A stretch of DNA of 64,000 nt from CAZIUL01 sp964542475 (GTDB lineage: Bacteria > Planctomycetota > B15-G4 > CAYZWU01), in assembly GCA_964542475.1 (NCBI GenBank), contig CAZIUL010000004.1:62001-126000 (forward strand), given 5' to 3'. Of the stretch, positions 25,549 through 33,966 are shown piece after piece; positions within the stretch are counted from its first letter, which is position 1; the number at the start of each line of letters is the position of its first letter. A program made the position numbers and the translations under genes. The notes below the pieces were generated by a model. It was not told the DNA's origin, ran no database searches, and saw only the letters and a program-made list of their open reading frames with translations.

Positions 25549-26455
25549 CTTTCCTCCCTGAATACTTGGCCCACCATTCCTCCCATTTTCCGGCTACTGA
25601 GCGCCTTTCATCCTCAGGCGCATCCGTATCGAATCCCATGTCCTCATCCGTCAGGATACAGAGCACATTGTCCGCTTCATCCCTGACCTCGGAGTTTTCA
25701 TCTTCAAGCATTGCCAGGACCGAGGGAAAAGCAGACAGGTCTCCGAGAACAGCGATCGCCTGCAGCGCGAGTATCCTGGATAGATTGGAATGCATGCAGC
25801 CGTAGATCTCCTCCCATCCGCCTGCTGACTCGACCTCGTCCCGGATAACGCGTATCAGGCTGGTTGCCACCTCCTGTTGCTCTTTCTCGACAGCCACCCT
25901 TAGAAGGTGAATCAGGGCGTCTGTCCCCTCTTCCCCCATGCAGGAAAGCGCATAAGCGGCCCTGTGCCTGGCAGCCGCATCCCCGCGCACAACGATTTCA
26001 AGGAGGTCATCCATCACCTCCTGCCCTCCGGCGGCCAGGCTGTCGATGGACCGGCGCAAGAGCTCGGGATCGCGTATTTCGTTCTCCCTGCTCTGCTTGT
26101 AAATCCTGTAAACCCTGCCCTCGCCTTCTCCGTCGCCAATGAGCATCTGCACCCCATGGTCAAGGATTTTCTGCACCTTGTCGCCCATGAGAGACGGAAC
26201 CAGCATGAGATGGCCTTTCATCTCGAGCCCGGGCACCTCTGATGCGCACTTCGTAGGAATATGATGCACTGCCACAGCGCGCAGCATCAGATCCAGGGCT
26301 TCCTCGCTCTCGCCCCTGAAAACAGCGGCCTCCATCTTTTCAGCCCCGGGCCCGGTCTCCTGCGCATCGAGCGCGGATTTCAAGGGCACAAGACAATCCG
26401 CGCAATCTGTCATCCCCTCATCGTACTCCTGTTTGCATTTCGGACATATGAGCAT
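25541..26455 (-). CDS. zinc-ribbon HEAT-repeat protein
   Basis: 304 residues. Zinc ribbon CPKCKQEYDEGMTDCADC (4-21). A DUF2007-like domain (about 40-110) with EVPGLEMKGHLMLVPSLMG follows, then HEAT repeats at about 140-290 (for example AARHRAAYALSCMGEEGTDA, and LAMLEDENSEVRDEADNVLC). HEAT solenoids bind proteins. The gene ends 8 bases into murA and is presumably co-transcribed. No specific function can be given. Confidence 0.75.
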   Translation of the reverse strand: MLICPKCKQEYDEGMTDCADCLVPLKSALDAQETGPGAEKMEAAVFRGESEEALDLMLRAVAVHHIPTKCASEVPGLEMKGHLMLVPSLMGDKVQKILDHGVQMLIGDGEGEGRVYRIYKQSRENEIRDPELLRRSIDSLAAGGQEVMDDLLEIVVRGDAAARHRAAYALSCMGEEGTDALIHLLRVAVEKEQQEVATSLIRVIRDEVESAGGWEEIYGCMHSNLSRILALQAIAVLGDLSAFPSVLAMLEDENSEVRDEADNVLCILTDEDMGFDTDAPEDERRSVAGKWEEWWAKYSGRKDG

Positions 26456-26537
26456 CTTTTCACCTGTTGTACGTTTTCAATCTGTTCAGCCGTTTTCAGA
26501 GGCTTATGCGGTCGCCTCTCCCGTATAAAAATCCGAA

Positions 26538-26885
26538 TCATTCTCCAGCTGCCAGGGGGCCGATGCGCCGACCCGCCAGAACATGCATGTGGATGTGAAA
26601 AACCTCCTGTCCGCCGTCCCTGTTACAGTTGATGACCAGCCTGTACCCGGATTCCGCAAAGCCGCCTTTTCCGGCAAGGGCTGCAGCAGCCAGTGCCATG
26701 CGACCCAGCAGCCGCTCATCTTCCTCCTCGATGTCGTTGAGTGTTGATATATGGCGCTTGGGAATGACAAGAACGTGAAAAGGCGCGACCGGATTGATAT
26801 CCTTGAAAGCAAGCAGCTCATCAGTTTCGAGGAGAGGTTCACAGGGAATCTCTTTTCGAACGATCTTGCAGAAAACACAATCCAT
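26538..26885 (-). CDS. hinT: HIT-family hydrolase HinT
   Basis: 115 residues. DCVFCKIVRKEIPCE at the start and the histidine triad HIHMHVLAGRR with His at 97, 99 and 101. It hydrolyses nucleoside phosphoramidates such as AMP-lysine. ATG start with a GGAGGAT site. It stands between the HEAT gene (82 bases away) and the gap before the alpha-CTD gene. Confidence 0.95.
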   Translation of the reverse strand: MDCVFCKIVRKEIPCEPLLETDELLAFKDINPVAPFHVLVIPKRHISTLNDIEEEDERLLGRMALAAAALAGKGGFAESGYRLVINCNRDGGQEVFHIHMHVLAGRRIGPLAAGE

Positions 26886-27320
26886 TCCATCCTCCTCTCA
26901 TGCGCACTGCTAATTTTATTTGCTTGATATGATGCCTCAGCCCTGTTCGGTCGAGTCCCTTATATAAACTATCAGAAACAGGAGCTTGGAACCGCTGAAC
27001 ACTGGAAATCGTCGAAAATCCGCACCGAACCGCCGGTGCCGAAACCCCGTGTTTTCCGGCAGTTATGTCTAGCGCGGGTGGGGGTTGACTTCCGATCTGA
27101 TTCTGGTAAAATTATGTGTTCGATTTTGAAATCAACGCAAAACGCACAGAAACCTGTCGTCCGGTTTTCAAAGATTGTAACCTTTTCCTTGTAAAGAAAA
27201 AATGAAAAGGTTTCATCTTCGGGCAACAGGTGTACAAACTCGAACGCACAGGCTTTTTGGCGGTTTTTTCCAGATGATCCCCAGGACACACTTCGTGTCA
27301 ATTAGTAAGGAGGCATTGAT
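26886..27320. promoter_or_regulatory. 435-base gap upstream of the TPR/alpha-CTD gene
   Basis: No gene; the minus frame at 26972-27301 has no start site or family likeness. A housekeeping-type promoter for the plus strand may be TTGACT (27085-27090), 16 bases, TAAAAT (27107-27112), about 209 bases before the gene. The ribosome site AAGGAGG is at 27307-27313. Confidence 0.5.
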
Positions 27321-28703
27321 TTGAACCAGGCAAGCACCGAATCCACGCAGCAAGCTATCGAATACGAGGCGGAATCCGCCGGCCAAGAGGGGGAAAACCT
27401 CAAAGCCAAGGCGATCGATATCCTCATGAAGAACCTGACTACCATCGAAGATGTCGAATCATTCAAAGCTGCTGCTTTCAGCAATCTGAAGGTCTGGCAG
27501 AAGGTCGAGCAATGGGTTCGTGAGGTTCTCAAGGATAGCGACCCGGATTACGACCAGAAATACGCCATCGGTCTGGCAGCCCTCGGGCTTTACGATCTCG
27601 CGGAATCCAAGCTTGTGAAGCTGAAGAACCTTCCGGTTGCCGCGTGCCTTCTTGGCCGTATCTACATGGAAACAGGCCGGGAAAGGGAGGCTATTGTAAC
27701 GTTCAGCAAGATCCATAAGCGCGTTCCCGAGGTAAAATCGTATCACATTTACCTGGCGGAGGCTTACGAGGCTGCGGGCGATCTAGACGGTTTCAGGCGG
27801 GAGTTGGAGCTTATCGAATCGGAGTACCCTGACGATGTGGACACACTTTCCCTGAAAGGAGTTTCCGCGGAACGTGCGGGAGATTACGAAGAAGCCAAAG
27901 AGCTCTACCGGAAAGCACTGGATAAAAAAACCGACCACACCCAGTCCCTTTTCAGGCTGGCTTACCGGCTGGATCTCGAAGGACACGACGATGAGGCCAT
28001 CGATCTGTATCAGCAATGTGTCATGAACGGAGTATCCAATGTTGCAGCACTAGTCAACTTAGGCCTGCTCTACGACGATGCCGAGCGCTTTGACGATGCG
28101 TTGAGATGTTTTGAGCTGGTGGACAAAATCTGCCCCAACAACAGACGTGCTCAGATCTATCTCAGAGACGTCCGGGCAAGCACAACCATGTACTACGACG
28201 AGGAAAAGGAGCGAAAGGAGGACAAGCACGCTCAAATCCTGAGAATCCCGGTCACAGATTTCGAGCTTTCCGTGCGCAGCCGGAACTGCCTGTCGAAAAT
28301 GAACATCAGGACCTTGGGAGACCTCATAAAAAAATCCGAAGCAGAGCTTCTGGCATTCAAGAACTTTGGCGAAACATCTCTCCAGGAGATCAAGGGAATT
28401 TTATACTCGAAAGGGCTGCGACTGGGCATGATCCTTACCGATTCAAAGGACATTACAAATATCCTCGAGCCTGCCGTGTTAGAGCCCATAAAGGAACCGG
28501 AAGCGAACGATAACAAGTCTCTTGATGAACTCGATCTATCGGTCAGGTCCCGGAACTGCCTCACTTTTTTGCAGATAACTACCCTGGGACAGCTCCTGGA
28601 AACAACCGAACACCAGCTGGTCGCGTGCAAGAACTTCGGCCAGACCTCTTTGAACGAGATACGAAAAAAACTGGCTGACCAAGGGCTTTCCCTAAAGGTA
28701 TGA
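27321..28703 (+). CDS. TPR protein with two RNA polymerase alpha C-terminal domains
   Basis: 460 residues from a TTG at 27321, seven bases after AAGGAGG. Residues ~45-285 are TPR-like repeats (ALGLYDLAESKLVKLKN, EEAKELYRKALDKKTDHTQS). A linker leads to two alpha-CTD folds at 312-367 and 401-458: FELSVRSRNCLSKMNIRTL and LDLSVRSRNCLTFLQITTL. The E. coli residues that touch UP-element DNA, R265 and N268, are kept in both copies (VRSRNCL). The equivalent of K298 is Thr in GETSLQEI and GQTSLNEI. The protein could bind AT-rich UP DNA or mimic alpha, acting as a transcription regulator. Related TPR/alpha-CTD proteins are recalled from planctomycetes. It precedes ruvA. Confidence 0.75.
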   Translation: MNQASTESTQQAIEYEAESAGQEGENLKAKAIDILMKNLTTIEDVESFKAAAFSNLKVWQKVEQWVREVLKDSDPDYDQKYAIGLAALGLYDLAESKLVKLKNLPVAACLLGRIYMETGREREAIVTFSKIHKRVPEVKSYHIYLAEAYEAAGDLDGFRRELELIESEYPDDVDTLSLKGVSAERAGDYEEAKELYRKALDKKTDHTQSLFRLAYRLDLEGHDDEAIDLYQQCVMNGVSNVAALVNLGLLYDDAERFDDALRCFELVDKICPNNRRAQIYLRDVRASTTMYYDEEKERKEDKHAQILRIPVTDFELSVRSRNCLSKMNIRTLGDLIKKSEAELLAFKNFGETSLQEIKGILYSKGLRLGMILTDSKDITNILEPAVLEPIKEPEANDNKSLDELDLSVRSRNCLTFLQITTLGQLLETTEHQLVACKNFGQTSLNEIRKKLADQGLSLKV

Positions 28704-28740
28704 GCTGTCTGCCGGCTGCGAACTCTTTTTTACAAACACA

Positions 28741-29334
28741 ATGTTCGATTCGATTACTGGAACACCAATAAGAAACGATTCCGGCAAGGTGGTAATCACC
28801 GTAGGCGGAATCGGCTACCTGTTGAGCGTGCCCTCGCGAACAGAAAAGGAGCTCTCCGCAAAAAAAGAGGCAACCCTTTACTGCCATCTCGCCGTGAAGG
28901 ATGACACGCTCAAACTCTTCGGCTTCATGACATCTTTCGAGCGCGACCTCTTCCTCGATATTACTAGCGTAAGCGGCATCGGGTCCGCCACAGCGCTGAA
29001 CCTTCTCTCCGATTCACCTCCGCAAGCGCTGATTGAAGCAATCGCAACCGAAAACATCGCCCAACTCCAGCGCACAAAGGGGGTGGGAGCTCGCACGGCA
29101 CGCAGGCTTGCGCTTGAACTGAAAGAAAAAATGAAACGTTTGGTGCAGGTCGGCGAGGGAGGGGCAACCGTCTTCACTCCGGAAGGGGGGCCGGCCGAAG
29201 ATGTCATGAGAGCCCTTCAGACCCTGGGATATCCGCGGCTCAGGGCCAGGGATGCCGCTGCCAAGGCCATTGCCACCTGCCCGGATGCCGAGGACCTGGA
29301 AACCCTGATTAAAACGGCTCTACATAACCTTTGA
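28741..29334 (+). CDS. ruvA: Holliday junction DNA helicase subunit RuvA
   Basis: 197 residues, usual length. Domain I OB-like (VVITVGGIGYLLSVPSRTEK), helix-hairpin-helix DNA contacts SVSGIGSATALNLLS and RTKGVGARTARRLALELKEK, and a short C-terminal domain III (EDVMRALQTLGYPRLRARDA) that contacts RuvB. It binds Holliday junctions and loads RuvB. ruvB and ruvC are not in the window. It is 37 bases after the alpha-CTD gene, so it may share that transcript. Confidence 0.95.
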   Translation: MFDSITGTPIRNDSGKVVITVGGIGYLLSVPSRTEKELSAKKEATLYCHLAVKDDTLKLFGFMTSFERDLFLDITSVSGIGSATALNLLSDSPPQALIEAIATENIAQLQRTKGVGARTARRLALELKEKMKRLVQVGEGGATVFTPEGGPAEDVMRALQTLGYPRLRARDAAAKAIATCPDAEDLETLIKTALHNL

Positions 29335-29366
29335 TTGGACCCTGACTTTTTTGCACAGGATCGGGC

Positions 29367-29924
29367 ATGAACAAGCATCCAGACTTTGGGGCGCCGGAGG
29401 AGAAAAACTGGTCTGTAATCCGCCAGAGCGTCATCTCTCAAAACCCCTGGTTCAAAGTTCTGGAAAGCAGGGTACGCATGCCCGACGGGAAACAAACCAC
29501 TTACCACACACTGGACTATCTCAAGGCTGCGGTGGGTGTTGTGGCGCGCCTGAAAGGAAAGATCCTTCTGATCCGGCAGTACCGTTTCATCATAGACCGT
29601 TTTGTGTGGGCCATCCCGTCGGGGGGCGTGGAGAAAACCGAGAACATCGCGGAGGCTGCGAAACGGGAGCTTCTGGAGGAAACCGGGTACCGCGCTGAAA
29701 CACTGGACAAGATCCTCGTCTACTACCCCTCTTACGGGTGCGGAAACCAGGAGTTCCACATTTTCCTCGCGCAAGGGATCAGCAAAGAGCAAGGCCTTTT
29801 CGACCGAAACGAGGTGCTGGAAGTCAAATGGTTTCCGGAAGACGAGGTGAAAAGGATGGCCCTCGAAGGAGAGATCGTGGATGGGCTGTCATTGACGCCG
29901 CTTCTTCAGCTCTTTGCCGGGTAA
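29367..29924 (+). CDS. NUDIX hydrolase (ADP-ribose pyrophosphatase type)
   Basis: 185 residues. The Nudix box is at about 87-109: GGVEKTENIAEAAKRELLEE followed by TGY, matching GX5EX7REUXEEXGU. A preceding substrate loop LIRQYRFIIDRFVWAIPSGG resembles ADP-ribose pyrophosphatases. The last 17 residues lie in the ~94-bp direct repeat 29869-29962. ATG start, 32 bases after ruvA. It converges on the glycosyltransferase gene across the inserted island; before the insertion both genes would have overlapped at their ends. Confidence 0.85.
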   Translation: MNKHPDFGAPEEKNWSVIRQSVISQNPWFKVLESRVRMPDGKQTTYHTLDYLKAAVGVVARLKGKILLIRQYRFIIDRFVWAIPSGGVEKTENIAEAAKRELLEETGYRAETLDKILVYYPSYGCGNQEFHIFLAQGISKEQGLFDRNEVLEVKWFPEDEVKRMALEGEIVDGLSLTPLLQLFAG

Positions 29925-29962
29925 GAAAACGGAAAAAGGCCGCCTGCCCGGAAACCGAGGTT
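29869..29962. repeat. ~94-bp direct repeat, left copy
   Basis: Contains the 3' end of the NUDIX gene. The right copy is 31867-31960, differing at only a handful of positions. Together they bracket the 1.9-kb AT-rich insert 29963-31866. Confidence 0.9.
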
Positions 29963-30006
29963 GCGCTGACATAAATGATCATCCAGCGAATAGCCGGGAT
30001 AAAAAA

Positions 30007-30831
30007 ATGAACAAAGTGGTTTTTCATGCCGACGATTTTGGTATGTGTGAACCAGTTACGCAAGGCATTATAAATGCATTCTCCGGGATTATTACAGCCA
30101 CCAGTATTATGGCGCCTTGCGCGGGCTTTGAACAGGCTGTAAAAGATTATCACAAGTGTTCCAGAGTATTGGATGTGGGCTTGCATTTTACTCTTACAAC
30201 AGGGGGGATCAGCCGCCCTTACCCCCCCGTTGCCGCAGATGTACCTACGCTCGTGAATAGTCGGGGCTGCTTTTATCCAACATCAGAGGAGATAATGGCC
30301 CATGCCTCTCCCAAAGATATTGAAAGGGAATTACAATCCCAATTGAATCATGTCATCGAATCCGGCATCAGAATCACACACATCGATTCCCATATGTATA
30401 TCGGCGACCAATCATACGTTGCAGATGCAATGATGACTGCTGCATGGAATTTACGCATTCCCGTTATTCTCGGTAAAACTCAAAACACTAGCCTGGAAAA
30501 AAAACTCATCAAAATGGGGTTTCCCGTATTTGATTCTATCGTTGCCGTTAAAAACCTCAAGCATTTAGAATTACATTTGTCCTCTCTGAAAGGAGAATTA
30601 CACTATATTATCCTCCATCCAGCGTTGCATACCCCGGCACTTGAAGAGCAATTACCTAACACATGGCAGAGAAGAAAGGATGATTACAAACTATGCACCA
30701 CAGGTGTTATTCATGATCAGCTGCAACAATGGGGGATACATCCGATCGGAATGAGGGAACTAACCTTAATGCGTCAAAAGCTTCGGCATAAAACGCTTCG
30801 CTTGGCCGATAGCACGCCATCTACAACATAA
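30007..30831 (+). CDS. ChbG/HpnK-family carbohydrate deacetylase (YdjC-like)
   Basis: 274 residues from ATG 30007, chosen because homology begins there: MNKVVFHADDFGMCEPVTQG includes the ADDFG metal Asp. Later VGLHFTLTTGG and HIDSHMYIGD carry further metal-site His residues, typical of the YdjC fold, which deacetylates sugars such as chitobiose or, in the HpnK case, a hopanoid-linked sugar. An upstream open stretch to 29914 is in the repeat and is not part of the gene. No good ribosome site is visible. It is the first of two genes in the acquired island. Confidence 0.85.
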   Translation: MNKVVFHADDFGMCEPVTQGIINAFSGIITATSIMAPCAGFEQAVKDYHKCSRVLDVGLHFTLTTGGISRPYPPVAADVPTLVNSRGCFYPTSEEIMAHASPKDIERELQSQLNHVIESGIRITHIDSHMYIGDQSYVADAMMTAAWNLRIPVILGKTQNTSLEKKLIKMGFPVFDSIVAVKNLKHLELHLSSLKGELHYIILHPALHTPALEEQLPNTWQRRKDDYKLCTTGVIHDQLQQWGIHPIGMRELTLMRQKLRHKTLRLADSTPSTT

Positions 30832-30994
30832 AACCAATTTTCCGTCTCCTCACATAAGATGCACTTAAGTTCCGGGACAAAAAACCGATTTTATGCTGTA
30901 GCTGACGCACTCTTGGCCATTTCTGCTCGAAGTTTTTGACGCATTAAGGCTAATGGATGATTTAAGAAACAGTTGTGTGTGGATGTAGCATATT

Positions 30995-31846
30995 ATGCAA
31001 AACAAGGTGATGACTATTCCGAACCATATCGGATTTAAAAGGGCATATGCCATATTCAGGGATGAAGCAAAGAAAAAATCATTTTATGGAAAAAATGAAA
31101 TTGAAACACTCCCCTCCAATATTATCTATCATTTGACCGAAGGCATTATTAATACCCGGATCTCAGATGATAATATTGAGATTCTAGCTCAACCAAAAGC
31201 TGAATTTTTCAATACATTTGACCAAGCGATTGATAGTATTGTCAAACCATTTCATGAGCTGGCCGGTAACCGTTACCAGAAGCAACCATACAGGATTTTT
31301 GGTACCGGACTGAGCCGTACAGGGACAACCTCGCTATACCGGGCCTTGCAGATGCTTGGCATTTTCAGTATCCATCATGCTCCATATCTATTCCCGGATA
31401 TTGTTGAGGATGCTTCAGCACTCGGCGGTATATCGGAATATGATGCCTTTATTGATACCCCATTTTCTTACTGTTATAAAGAACTGGACAAAGCCTACCC
31501 AGGCGGTAAATTCATACATACAATACGTGACCCGGAAGGTTGGGTGGAGAGTTTCAGGTGGTTAATGGGTAACTCCAGTACACCAATGAGCCGCTGGTTT
31601 TACGGTATAGAAAAATTTGACAAGCAGGCATACATGGAACGATTTTCTCAGCATGAAGAAGAAGTGCTAAACTACTTCGCTGGTCGTCCTGATGATTTTC
31701 TGACCATGAATATCAGTCAGGCTGATGGTTGGGATTGCTTATGTCAGTTTTTAGGTAAACCTGTTCTAGATATAGATTATCCATGTGCAAACCGCCGTCA
31801 ACTCAATGAGTCTTCTTTGTCTCAACGAAATGAAAGACTAACATGA
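30995..31846 (+). CDS. sulfotransferase-family protein
   Basis: 283 residues. The 5'-phosphosulfate loop is GTGLSRTGTTSL (103-114), and the 3'-phosphate-binding stretch is FIHTIRDPEGWVESFRWL. The region DGWDCLCQFLGKPV near the C-terminus is typical of the P-loop sulfotransferase subfamily. It transfers sulfate from PAPS to a sugar, lipid or other acceptor. It follows the deacetylase by 163 bases and is AT-rich like it, so the pair may modify a glycan of the adjacent glycosylation locus. Confidence 0.8.
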   Translation: MQNKVMTIPNHIGFKRAYAIFRDEAKKKSFYGKNEIETLPSNIIYHLTEGIINTRISDDNIEILAQPKAEFFNTFDQAIDSIVKPFHELAGNRYQKQPYRIFGTGLSRTGTTSLYRALQMLGIFSIHHAPYLFPDIVEDASALGGISEYDAFIDTPFSYCYKELDKAYPGGKFIHTIRDPEGWVESFRWLMGNSSTPMSRWFYGIEKFDKQAYMERFSQHEEEVLNYFAGRPDDFLTMNISQADGWDCLCQFLGKPVLDIDYPCANRRQLNESSLSQRNERLT

Positions 31847-31866
31847 CTATTCAGCGCCTAGCGGAT

Positions 31867-31960
31867 GAGAGATCGTGGATGGGCTGTCATTGACGCCGCT
31901 TCTTCAGCTCTTTGCCGGGTAAAAACACGGAAAAAGGGCGCCGGCCCGGAAACCGAGGTT
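31867..31960. repeat. ~94-bp direct repeat, right copy
   Basis: Matches 29869-29962. It encodes, on the minus strand, the last ~24 residues and the stop codon of the glycosyltransferase, while the left copy encodes the end of the NUDIX gene. Confidence 0.9.
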
Positions 31961-33266
31961 TTGTCCCGCGCCTGATCCCCTTTGCAAACGAAATGCCTTT
32001 TAACTCTTGGCCGGGCCTTCCCCGCGGACTCGCCGTAGCAAGCCTATCGTACACCTTGGAAAGCCGCATCCATTGCTCGTCCATCGTTTTTATCCGGGTT
32101 CTTGCAGCGGCAGCCGCCGCTTTTTCGAACACCTTAGGATTTAGAAAAGCCTCGATTGCACTTTCAAGCGCTCCCACATCGCCGGAGGGAACGATCATTC
32201 CCGCTTCCCCCAGCCGTTCGCCTTGCGCTCCGGGCCGCGTTGCAACCACCGGCATTCCCATTGAAAGCGCCTCATCCACCACTATCGAATATGTCTCGAA
32301 CGCCTGGGTTGGAAACACAGCCAGGTCGAAACGCGTGCCCAATGTCTCTTTTTCCGATTCGGGAAAATAGCCGTATAGCACAGCGTTGCAGCCCCTGGCG
32401 AGCCTCTCGATCTCCTTTTTGTATTCGGGGTGTACAAGCTTGCCCAGGACATGAACTTCTACCTTTCCGCTGAGCCTGGGTGAAGAGGCGGCGCGAAGAA
32501 GAAGGTGCGTGCCTTTCACTTCGGTGTGCCCCCCCCATGTCACGATCCGCAGCCGCTTGCCGGGCGTGCGCGGGCTTCCCGATCCCGACCGGGACAGCGG
32601 GCGCAGCAAGCCTATGGGAAGCACATCAATGGGGATGTACGGAAACCAGGGAATGTTCCTGTAGAATTCGGCAACCGCTGAGGAAAAGGTGTACACATAG
32701 GAAGCGGCCTTCACCTCCTCGAGCATGCTATTGCGCCTGCTGTAGAGCCCCTGCATGAGATCAACCGGCCACGGCAGGTGTTCCTTCCGGATGCAGGCGT
32801 AACACTCCCCAGGCGACTGCTCGCTGGGACAGATCTTGTTTGCGCCGGGGCGTATGCGAAAAAAACGCGGACACACTGGAAAGAAATCGTGAAGCGTCAG
32901 GACAACCGGAAACCTGTCGCGGGCGGCCAGCCTGACGAGGTCATCCGTAAGATGATGCCAGTGGTGCACGTGAACTACATGAGGATTGAAAGACCTGAGG
33001 ATCGTCAAGGCATGCCTGGACAGGCGGGGAAAATGAGGCTGTATTTCGTACATCCTCTCATCCGAACGCTTGAAAAGGCGGATCACGCGAACCTTGCCCA
33101 TGAGCTCGCGATGAAGGTCGATGCCCGCCTTCTCCACTGCCGAGCCGCTCACAACACAAACGGTGTTCCCGGTGCGAACCTGCCGCGATGCGAGGTTCAG
33201 CACATAAGATTCCGTGCCTCCCCTGAACTCGGGGGGAAAGTTATGAACGAAGTGAAGAAGCCTCAT
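31887..33266 (-). CDS. GT4-family glycosyltransferase
   Basis: 459 residues, GT-B fold. N-terminal HFVHNFPPEFRGGTESYVL glycine-rich loop, then HVVHVHHWHHL, and the C-terminal donor domain with LRIVTWGGHTEVKGTHLLLR and the E-x7-E type motif FPTQAFETYSIVVDEALSMG. A cysteine segment ANKICPSEQSPGECYACIRK is unusual and may bind a metal, although GT4 members with this do occur. The last ~24 residues are coded by the direct repeat. ATG at 33266. It sits 36 bases below repeat copy B and the NUDIX gene, and its donor may be an activated product of the preceding operon. Confidence 0.85.
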   Translation of the reverse strand: MRLLHFVHNFPPEFRGGTESYVLNLASRQVRTGNTVCVVSGSAVEKAGIDLHRELMGKVRVIRLFKRSDERMYEIQPHFPRLSRHALTILRSFNPHVVHVHHWHHLTDDLVRLAARDRFPVVLTLHDFFPVCPRFFRIRPGANKICPSEQSPGECYACIRKEHLPWPVDLMQGLYSRRNSMLEEVKAASYVYTFSSAVAEFYRNIPWFPYIPIDVLPIGLLRPLSRSGSGSPRTPGKRLRIVTWGGHTEVKGTHLLLRAASSPRLSGKVEVHVLGKLVHPEYKKEIERLARGCNAVLYGYFPESEKETLGTRFDLAVFPTQAFETYSIVVDEALSMGMPVVATRPGAQGERLGEAGMIVPSGDVGALESAIEAFLNPKVFEKAAAAAARTRIKTMDEQWMRLSKVYDRLATASPRGRPGQELKGISFAKGIRRGTKPRFPGRRPFSVFLPGKELKKRRQ

Positions 33267-33301
33267 CCGTTGTAATCCATATCAGTTCCGGTCGGTTACG
33301 G

Positions 33302-33483
33302 TTAACCCGCATATTTCATCCTCTTCTGCTGCGGCACCGTAAACTTCGCTGTGGCTGTGTTTCATGCCGGGAGACGATCCTCAACCTGTAGGAACAGGCC
33401 TGCGGTCGTCTCCTGACATGCGCCTTGCCACAACACAGTTTACAGCTACCTCGCTACGAAGAGTATGAAATAAGCGGGTTAAA
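33302..33483. repeat. palindromic repeat family, full copy B
   Basis: 182 bases, beginning TTAACCCGCATATTTCAT and ending TATGAAATAAGCGGGTTAA. Arms differ in sequence (CTTCTGCTGCGGCAC vs its mirror GTAGCTACCTCGC) but pair over most of the length, with AACCTGTAGGAACAGGCCTG in the centre. It overlaps the stop codon of the NUDIX gene at 33479-33481. Confidence 0.85.
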
Positions 33484-33946
33484 GCCTGTTCGCTGCAATG
33501 AGCTCTTTCAGTGCGAATCCGACCAGCGGATTCAGCGCGTCGAGCTCCAAAACATCCTCTATGGAAAACCACTCGACTGTTCGGCCCTCTCTCGATCGGG
33601 GTTCGCCTTCCCATTCTTTTATCACATACACAAAGTGACGGTAGAACCTTCCGGTTGCCGTATCACGGTCGTCCTGAACCATTCCCAAAACAAAACGGTC
33701 CGGCCTGATTCCCAGCTCCTCGTCAAGTTCGCGGATGAGGGCCTGCTCAGGTGTTTCGTTCTCTTCCACATGCCCGCCGGGTGTGTCCCACATGCCGGGG
33801 TACACATTTGCATCGTCAGGACGCTTCTCGAGAAGAACACGTTTCTCCTCGACGATAAAACCGCCCGCGGTGCGGGCTTCAGGAAATGAGCCGTCAGAAG
33901 GCCGGATCTCTTCCGGGCTGTAGCTGTAACGTTCGTGTTTATTCAT
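33479..33946 (-). CDS. NUDIX hydrolase
   Basis: 155 residues. Nudix box GGHVEENETPEQALIRELDE followed by ELGI, at about 57-80, and an N-terminal VLLEKRPDDANVYPGMWDTP typical of 8-oxo-dGTP/nucleotide-sugar types. It is the last gene of the putative cyclitol operon before repeat copy B, whose right end supplies the stop codon. It could remove a nucleotide from an activated intermediate. Separation from the upstream gene is 20 bases. Confidence 0.85.
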   Translation of the reverse strand: MNKHERYSYSPEEIRPSDGSFPEARTAGGFIVEEKRVLLEKRPDDANVYPGMWDTPGGHVEENETPEQALIRELDEELGIRPDRFVLGMVQDDRDTATGRFYRHFVYVIKEWEGEPRSREGRTVEWFSIEDVLELDALNPLVGFALKELIAANRL

Positions 33947-33966
33947 TTTCCGGATACCTTTTCATT

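Larger units (their letters stand above)
29963..31866. mobile_element. 1.9-kb AT-rich insert bounded by direct repeats
   Basis: The two genes within (deacetylase, sulfotransferase) are clearly AT-richer than the neighbours: a 60-base sample at 30301-30360 has 23 G/C. Directly outside lie the two ~94-bp repeats. Just inside, CAGCGAATAGCCGGG (29986) and CAGCGCCTAGCGGA (31853) look weakly similar, perhaps the true junction. No integrase or transposase is inside. Most likely acquired DNA. Confidence 0.7.

Noticed and set aside
26972..27301. 109-codon minus-strand frame before the alpha-CTD gene
   Set aside because: No ribosome site, no conserved motif, and it overlaps the likely promoter of the plus-strand gene.
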